Below, piece after piece: positions 58,617 to 64,000 of a DNA stretch of 64,000 nt. The notes below the pieces were generated by a model that was given only the letters and a program-made list of their open reading frames with translations, was not told where the DNA came from and made no database searches. The first letter of the stretch is position 1. Every line of letters begins with the position of its first letter. The DNA is from Anabaena lutea FACHB-196. GTDB taxonomy: Bacteria; Cyanobacteriota; Cyanobacteriia; Cyanobacteriales; Nostocaceae. Position numbers and translations under genes: made by a program. The stretch is taken from assembly GCF_014698305.1 (NCBI RefSeq), contig NZ_JACJST010000009.1, positions 1 to 64,000 on the forward strand, in the 5' to 3' direction.

Positions 58617-59536
58617 TTTTTACTTCGAGAAGCAGTCGATAATAAACGCAGTAATCGTGAAACCAATGCTAGAGTTTGTCCACCAATCTGACGAATTAAA
58701 CTTAAAAGACCCGGAGCAACCGCTTCCCGATCTACAGTTGGCGAAAATCGCACCTCTAAAGATTCTTTCAGCTTCTTAATCGTCAGTGGCCTGTATAGAG
58801 TTCCCCGTTCCGCTAAAGAAATAGAACCCGTTTCTTCTGATACAACCACACAAATGCAATTTTCGACCCGCTCAGTAATTCCCATTGCTGCCCGATGGCG
58901 TGTACCCAACTGGCGCGAGGCTGTGCGTCCCGAAAGTGGTAAAATTACACCCGATGATACAATCCGTGAACCACGAATCAAAGTTGCCCCGTCGTGTAAT
59001 AAAGTTTTTGGCTGAAAAATTGTCTGTATTAGTTCCTTAGAAACTTCTGCATTTAACTTGACTCCGGGTACAGAAAAATCTCGATCATCAATTGGTCCAG
59101 AAGTTTCCAAAATCAGCAAAGCGCCAATCCGGTTTTTTGACAGTTCTTTGACTGCATCAACAATTTCATCAATTACGCTATCAGATTTGGGGACTGCCAA
59201 ACGGTCGGGTTGGAATAACTGCCGGAATTCACCCCGTCCCAGTTGTTCCAAAAATCGGCGAAATTCTGACTGGAGTGCTACCGCCATCGCTACAGCACAA
59301 CCAATTACCAACTTTTCCAGAACGAAATTGAGTAGAGGTAGCCCTAAAGTGCCACTGAATGCTGAGGCAAGCATCAAGATTATAAATCCCCGCACCATCC
59401 ACAGCGTCCGACGTTCACTAATAATTACGAGGATCATGTATGTCAGTGCCAGCACCAACACAATATCCAGAGTCCCAACTAGCAAGGACTGTGACCATCC
59501 TGGGTTTATCAGCCATTGCTTCCACCAATCTCTCAT
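58613..59536 (-). CDS. cdaA: Diadenylate cyclase CdaA
   Basis: 307 residues. Three N-terminal transmembrane helices (about 20-80), then the DAC domain with DGA (182-184) and RHR (213-215), the catalytic motifs for making c-di-AMP from two ATP. c-di-AMP controls potassium, osmotic and light/dark responses in cyanobacteria. In this order cdaA-uppS is coupled by a 4-base overlap, and lysA lies directly upstream on the same strand. Confidence 0.93.
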   Translation of the reverse strand: MRDWWKQWLINPGWSQSLLVGTLDIVLVLALTYMILVIISERRTLWMVRGFIILMLASAFSGTLGLPLLNFVLEKLVIGCAVAMAVALQSEFRRFLEQLGRGEFRQLFQPDRLAVPKSDSVIDEIVDAVKELSKNRIGALLILETSGPIDDRDFSVPGVKLNAEVSKELIQTIFQPKTLLHDGATLIRGSRIVSSGVILPLSGRTASRQLGTRHRAAMGITERVENCICVVVSEETGSISLAERGTLYRPLTIKKLKESLEVRFSPTVDREAVAPGLLSLIRQIGGQTLALVSRLLRLLSTASRSKK

Positions 59537-59552
59537 GACATCTGGATTCTAA

Positions 59553-59594
59553 TAGTCATTAGTCATTAGTTATTAGTCATTAGTCATTAGTCAT
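59553..59594. repeat. TAGTCAT heptamer array, 6 units
   Basis: Six units (one variant TAGTTAT) sit just upstream of the cdaA start. The reverse form ATGACTA recurs near 59747-59767, where it contributes the lysA stop codon. Confidence 0.85.
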
Positions 59595-59764
59595 TGGTTC
59601 TTCGCTAATAGACATATCAGCTTTATTAAGCTTAAAGTCTTACAAATCAAGGGTCAAAACCTAATTTATAGCTATAGCTTGCGTGACGACGTAGAAGTCA
59701 TACGCCACCTTGCGCTATCGGATAATTCTAATGACCTGTTTGACCAATGACTAAGGACTAATGA

Positions 59765-61171
59765 CTATTTCAGTCTTTCTGGTAGGCAATCTTGTCGAAT
59801 TATGTCTTGATAAGTTTCACGCTGCAAAATTAAATTTGCTTCGCCATTCGCCACTAAAACAGCTGCCGGTCGGGGCAGACGGTTGTAGTTAGATGCCATA
59901 CTGTAATTGTACGCACCAGTTCCCATAACGACGAGAATATCGCCAGGTTCAGTTTTTGCCAGTTGAGCATTTTTAATCAGAATATCTCCTGATTCGCAAT
60001 GTTTACCAGCCAATGTGACTGTTTCTGTTAAAGAAGCAGACATTTTATTAGCAACTACTGCCCGATAAACTGATTGGTAGGTGATGGGGCGGGGATTGTC
60101 TGACATTCCGCCATCGATCGCTACGTAGGTACGAATTTCTGGGATAATTTTGGATGAACCAATAGTATAAGCAGTGACGCAAGCTGTGGCAATTAGCGAT
60201 CGCCCCGGTTCACATAATAATTTTGGTAAAGGCAGATTTTGGGCTGCACAAGCTTGTTGAACTACTTCACAAATTGCCTTTGACCATTCTTCAATGCTAG
60301 GGGGATCATCTGATTCTGTATACTTAATCCCTAAACCACCACCAACATTTAACTCTGTCAATTCCAAATCATACTTGGCCGCATCCCGCAACCACTGTAC
60401 CATCACCACACCCAAATCTCGATGGGGTTGGCGTTCAAAAATCTGAGAACCAATATGAGCGTGTAATCCCACACAGTTTAAACTTGGTTGTTTGCTGACA
60501 AAGGCAAATACCTGATCTAAATCATTGGGATCAAAACCAAATTTACTATCTAAATGTCCGGTGCGAATATATTCGTGGGTATGGCATTCAATCCCCGGAG
60601 TTAACCGCAGCATGATCCGGATTTTTTGTAGAGACGTTTCATGAAACGTCTCTACAATGTCTACCAAAGTATGTAATTCGTGCCAATTGTCAGCAACAAT
60701 GGTGCAACCGGATTCTATAGCTAAAACTAACTCATCACGAGATTTATTATTGCCGTGTAGGTAAATTTTATCTGGACTAACACCAGCTTTTAGCGCAGTG
60801 TAGAGTTCTCCACCAGATACTACATCTATTCCTAAACCTTCTGAGGCTGCGATCGCACAAACAGCTAGACAATTCCAGGCCTTGGAAGCGTACAATACTT
60901 GAGATTCACCTTTATAGTATTGTTTAAATGTATCCCGGTATTGTTGGCAAGCTGTCCGCAGAGTTTCTTCATCTAAAATATATAAAGGTGATCCAAACTG
61001 CTGAACCAGCGTTGTGACATCGCATCCACCGATTTCCAGAGAGTCATGACGATTAACTCTGGCACTCAAGGGTAAGAGTTCTTGATTAGGTGAGAGCGTT
61101 GTGTTGCTTTGCTTTTGAGGTAAATATTGATTACCAGAAGGTTGAACCCCGACGGGGTGAGTCGTTACCAT
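59765..61171 (-). CDS. lysA: Diaminopimelate decarboxylase
   Basis: 468 residues, fold-type III PLP enzyme. The Schiff-base lysine is K97 in LYASKAWN. GVGLHAHIGSQ-like text, GGGLGIKY, CEPGRSL and the catalytic CESGD with the nearby Y of GAYNYSMASNYN are present. It makes lysine from meso-DAP. Residues about 172-182 (IVETFHETSLQ) are encoded by a 32-bp perfect palindrome of a dispersed repeat and extend a surface loop compared with orthologues I recall. The long N-terminus (about 45 residues) is normal for cyanobacterial LysA. Confidence 0.9.
   Translation of the reverse strand: MVTTHPVGVQPSGNQYLPQKQSNTTLSPNQELLPLSARVNRHDSLEIGGCDVTTLVQQFGSPLYILDEETLRTACQQYRDTFKQYYKGESQVLYASKAWNCLAVCAIAASEGLGIDVVSGGELYTALKAGVSPDKIYLHGNNKSRDELVLAIESGCTIVADNWHELHTLVDIVETFHETSLQKIRIMLRLTPGIECHTHEYIRTGHLDSKFGFDPNDLDQVFAFVSKQPSLNCVGLHAHIGSQIFERQPHRDLGVVMVQWLRDAAKYDLELTELNVGGGLGIKYTESDDPPSIEEWSKAICEVVQQACAAQNLPLPKLLCEPGRSLIATACVTAYTIGSSKIIPEIRTYVAIDGGMSDNPRPITYQSVYRAVVANKMSASLTETVTLAGKHCESGDILIKNAQLAKTEPGDILVVMGTGAYNYSMASNYNRLPRPAAVLVANGEANLILQRETYQDIIRQDCLPERLK
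60626..60657. repeat. 32-bp perfect palindrome inside lysA
   Basis: Half-site TTGTAGAGACGTTTCA followed by its reverse complement. The GTAGAGACGTT core is also the arm of the palindrome at 32948-32977. It is translated in frame as part of LysA. Confidence 0.9.
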
Positions 61172-61435
61172 AAATAATAAAAGTTGTCCTTGTGAAAATT
61201 ACGGGCGTGACTTATTCTCCCGATTCCCAGTTTACAAGAAATGCTCACTGAAAGCCCTGAAGTGAAACCCTGGTTAGTGGTAAGTTGCCATTCTATTCAC
61301 AAGGAGTAAGAAGTGAGGGAAAAAATTCCTATTTCCTTGCTGTTTAACCATTGCCTCTAATATCGGCCAATTATCAATCCTCAACCACCTACCTATTAAC
61401 TAGAGCGATCGCTATCTTAAAACAAAGGAAGCTTT

Positions 61436-63925
61436 ATGGAATTGCTGCATGAGTCAGGCTACATTATCGCTGAACGTTATCGCATCATTGAGACTTTAGG
61501 ACAAGGTGGAATTGGGACTACATACCAAGCAGAGGATTTACAAAATAGCCAGCGAGTGGCACTGAAAGCCTTATCTCTCAAGGGTATGTCTGACTGGAAA
61601 ATGACTGAGTTATTTGAACGGGAAGCCCGTGTATTGTCTGTTCTCAATCATCCAGGCATTCCTAAGTATATAGATTATTTTCAGGTAGACACAGAAAGCG
61701 ATCACGGTTTTTACATAGCCCAACAACTTGCTCCCGGAAAATCCCTCGCTGTGTTGGTAGAAGCAGGTTGGCACGCTAATGAAGCCGAAGTTCGATACAT
61801 AGCTATTCAGATTTTAGAAATTTTAGTCTATCTACACAAACAAACACCACCTGTTATTCACCGAGATATCAAGCCACAAAATATAATCCGCGATGACAAA
61901 GGGCAAGTCTTCTTAGTTGATTTTGGTGCAGTACAGGATACCTATCAAAGTACATTTGCCCGCAGCAGTACAGTAGTAGGAACCTTTGGCTATATGGCTC
62001 CTGAACAGTTTCGGGGACAAGCTGTTCCCACAACCGATCTTTATGGTTTGGGTGCTACCTTACTATTTCTACTCACACACCGTTCTCCTGCTGACTTACC
62101 TCAAGATAGACTCAAGATTGATTTTCGCTCACGAGTGCAAATTTCTGGAGATTTTGCTGACTTCTTAGAAAAGCTACTTGAACCGGATGTGGAAGATAGA
62201 TTTGTCTCGGCAAAAGAAGCCTTAGATGTACTGCGTGGTAAGCGAAATTTAGCTGGTAAATCAGGTGCAGGTTTATCTTGGAAAACTTTATTAGGAGTGG
62301 GATTTGCTGGAATTGTTGGGTTTCTTGTACTCAATTCCTTCAAATATACCATCTTGAAATCTATAGGCATCAAACCAGAAATGTGTGAGCCAATCAGAAA
62401 TAGCCAAACCGATTTTGTCAGGAGTTATCTCAACCAAGGTGGTGATGCCAACAATATTGATCCTCATTTTAATAATTCTTTGTTGAATTGCGCTTTAAAA
62501 TATAATAAAAAAGACATAGTAGAACTACTGATTGCTAAGGGCGCTGATGTTAACGCCAAAACAAATTGGGGTCATCCTTTACACAATGTACACAGTAAGG
62601 AGATTGCTGAACTACTGATTGATAAAGGTGCTGATATTAACACTAAGAATAATCAAGGTCAAACCCCTTTACACAATGTACATAGTAGGGAGATTGCTGA
62701 ACTACTGATTGCTAAGGGCGCTGATGTTAATGCTAAGGATCATCAAGGTCAAACCCCCCTAAGCTCGTTGTCACAACAGTACAACTCAAACAATAACAAA
62801 GAGATTGCTGAACTACTGATTGCTAAGGGCGCTGATGTTAACACTAAGAATAATCAAGGTCAAACCCCCCTACACCAGTTGTTACAATACAACTCAAACA
62901 ACTCAAACAACAAAAAAGAGATTGCTGAACTACTGATTGCTAAGGGCGCTGATGTTAACACTAAGAATAATCAAGGTCAAACACCCCTACACTTGTGGTT
63001 ACAACAGTACAACTCAAACAACAACAAAGAGATTGCTGAACTACTGATTGCCAAAGGTGCTGATATTAATGCTAAGAATAATCAAGGTCAAACACCCCTA
63101 CACTTGTGGTTACAACAGTACAACTCAAACAACAACAAAGAGATTGCTGAACTACTGATTGCTAAAGGTGCTGATATTAATGCTAAAACCAATGGGAGTC
63201 AAACTCTGGTACAAAAAGCTTTTGAGAATCGAAACTTTAGCGCAGTTGTATATTTGATTGAGAAAGGAGCGCAGTTAAGCAATGAGGACATAAAAGCCAA
63301 GAACAACCAAGGTGATACACTGCTACACCAAGCAGGATTGGATGGCAGCAAGAAAGTAGTACAGTTACTGCTGGGTAAGGGGGCAGATGTTAATGCTAAA
63401 GATGACCGAGATGCTACACCGTTACACTGGGCTGCATGGTATGGCAGAAAGGAAGTAGTAGAGTTACTGCTGGGTAAGGGTGCAGATGTTAATGCTAAAG
63501 ATAACAAAGGTTCAACTCCATTACAAATAGCAATCTCTTTGAAGGAAATTAAGCGTTACAACAATGAGTACAAACAAACAATAAAACTGCTAATTGCTAA
63601 GGGGGCAGAGATAAATATTAAGGATATATTGGGCTATGAAAGAACACCGTTACATTTAGCTGCAATGGCCAACTGGCCGGATGTAGCAGAGATGCTCATC
63701 TCTAAAAAAGCAAAAATTAATGTTAAGAATGTCTATGGTAGAACTCCTTTACATAATGCAGCCAGTAATAGCAGCAAAGATGTAGTAGAAGTATTGCTTG
63801 CCAAAGGCAAAGATTTACAGGTTAATTCTAGAGATAATAATGGGTTTACTCCTTTAGGATTGGCAGAGGCAAATAATCGCTTGGATATAGTCGAATTGCT
63901 CAAAAGCCACGGAGGAATAGAATAA
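61436..63925 (+). CDS. Serine/threonine protein kinase with ankyrin repeats
   Basis: 829 residues. The eukaryotic-type kinase (about 10-270) has the G-loop GQGGIG, K44, alpha-C E63, HRD (142-144), DFG (162-164) and APE (190), all intact. One transmembrane helix lies at about 283-300. The rest is about 13 ankyrin repeats (AELLIAKGADVNAKNNQGQTPLH type), and the middle ones carry long asparagine-rich loops (QQYNSNNNKE). Some units are nearly identical at DNA level (period 111 bases near 62971-63190), pointing to recent duplication. The ankyrin part may sit on either side of the membrane. An apparent paralogue starts at 63980. Confidence 0.9.
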   Translation: MELLHESGYIIAERYRIIETLGQGGIGTTYQAEDLQNSQRVALKALSLKGMSDWKMTELFEREARVLSVLNHPGIPKYIDYFQVDTESDHGFYIAQQLAPGKSLAVLVEAGWHANEAEVRYIAIQILEILVYLHKQTPPVIHRDIKPQNIIRDDKGQVFLVDFGAVQDTYQSTFARSSTVVGTFGYMAPEQFRGQAVPTTDLYGLGATLLFLLTHRSPADLPQDRLKIDFRSRVQISGDFADFLEKLLEPDVEDRFVSAKEALDVLRGKRNLAGKSGAGLSWKTLLGVGFAGIVGFLVLNSFKYTILKSIGIKPEMCEPIRNSQTDFVRSYLNQGGDANNIDPHFNNSLLNCALKYNKKDIVELLIAKGADVNAKTNWGHPLHNVHSKEIAELLIDKGADINTKNNQGQTPLHNVHSREIAELLIAKGADVNAKDHQGQTPLSSLSQQYNSNNNKEIAELLIAKGADVNTKNNQGQTPLHQLLQYNSNNSNNKKEIAELLIAKGADVNTKNNQGQTPLHLWLQQYNSNNNKEIAELLIAKGADINAKNNQGQTPLHLWLQQYNSNNNKEIAELLIAKGADINAKTNGSQTLVQKAFENRNFSAVVYLIEKGAQLSNEDIKAKNNQGDTLLHQAGLDGSKKVVQLLLGKGADVNAKDDRDATPLHWAAWYGRKEVVELLLGKGADVNAKDNKGSTPLQIAISLKEIKRYNNEYKQTIKLLIAKGAEINIKDILGYERTPLHLAAMANWPDVAEMLISKKAKINVKNVYGRTPLHNAASNSSKDVVEVLLAKGKDLQVNSRDNNGFTPLGLAEANNRLDIVELLKSHGGIE

Positions 63926-63979
63926 AAACCTGATTTCTCCAATTTAAATTTTTAATTTCTTAAAAAGAGAGGCTTCTGC

Positions 63980-64000
63980 ATGGAAATGCTACATCAGCCA
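63980..64000 (+). CDS. Start of a probable kinase paralogue (partial at right edge)
   Basis: AGAGAGG at 63966-63972 precedes ATG 63980, and the first codons MEMLHQP resemble the MELLHES start of the preceding kinase. The gene continues outside the window; only seven codons are seen, so the call is tentative. Confidence 0.5.

Overview
The window looks like chromosomal DNA of a filamentous, probably heterocyst-forming cyanobacterium (Nostocales). The evidence is the frequent octamer GCGATCGC (HIP1), the many 7-8 bp tandem arrays between genes, cyanobacterial families (Ycf51, DUF1822, DUF3143, SLH iron porin, two DnaK paralogues, YaaW-like), and proteins that read like Anabaena/Nostoc orthologues. 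The base composition is AT-rich. No rRNA, tRNA or CRISPR array was recognised.

Layout: 1-2382 is the 3' part of an RTX/Calx-beta protein cut by the left edge. 2716-10649 holds a CLC channel, a Gfo/Idh/MocA oxidoreductase, DUF1822 and sigma-70 genes on the minus strand, small secreted proteins and a polysaccharide deacetylase. 10851-15887 is one large caspase/STAND-NTPase/WD40 gene. 16138-21074 has an iron porin, a FecR-like protein, a Dus enzyme and an Rpn/DUF2887 nuclease-like protein. 21538-28577 carries DnaK (DnaK2 type), an ABC exporter, a glutathione reductase-type enzyme, and a peroxiredoxin divergent from a Fur/PerR regulator. 28783-38754 has hisG, a response regulator and Hpt protein, a bestrophin, small conserved proteins, a TnpB relic, an FAD oxidoreductase, YaaW-like and O-antigen-ligase genes and a CoiA-like gene. 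38946-42349 has ycf51, an iron-type alcohol dehydrogenase and an aminotransferase, followed by a BrnT toxin-antitoxin cassette. 43199-47115 is an arsenate-resistance cluster (arsR, PstS-like, GAPDH, arsJ). 48305-51572 is DnaK1 plus a CbpA-like DnaJ. 52053-55780 is the ferric-iron operon futA-futB-futC. 57867-61171 is a cdaA-uppS-lysA group. The right end is a Ser/Thr kinase with ankyrin repeats, and the first codons of an apparent paralogue reach the window edge.

Functional themes: metal and oxidative stress (iron porin, FutABC, PerR-type regulator with peroxiredoxin, glutathione reductase), arsenate detoxification through 1-arseno-3-phosphoglycerate efflux, protein folding (DnaK/DnaJ), envelope and second messenger (CdaA, UppS, LysA), and large signalling proteins (caspase-STAND-WD40, kinase-ankyrin).

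The most notable structural observations are: a toxin-antitoxin cassette lying between an aminotransferase gene and a diverged in-frame copy of that gene's last ~29 codons; a perfect 32-bp palindrome of a dispersed repeat family translated in frame inside lysA; heptamer repeats that supply stop codons and C-terminal residues of neighbouring genes; and a decayed TnpB-type insertion element. All functional names come from reading the sequence without database searches.
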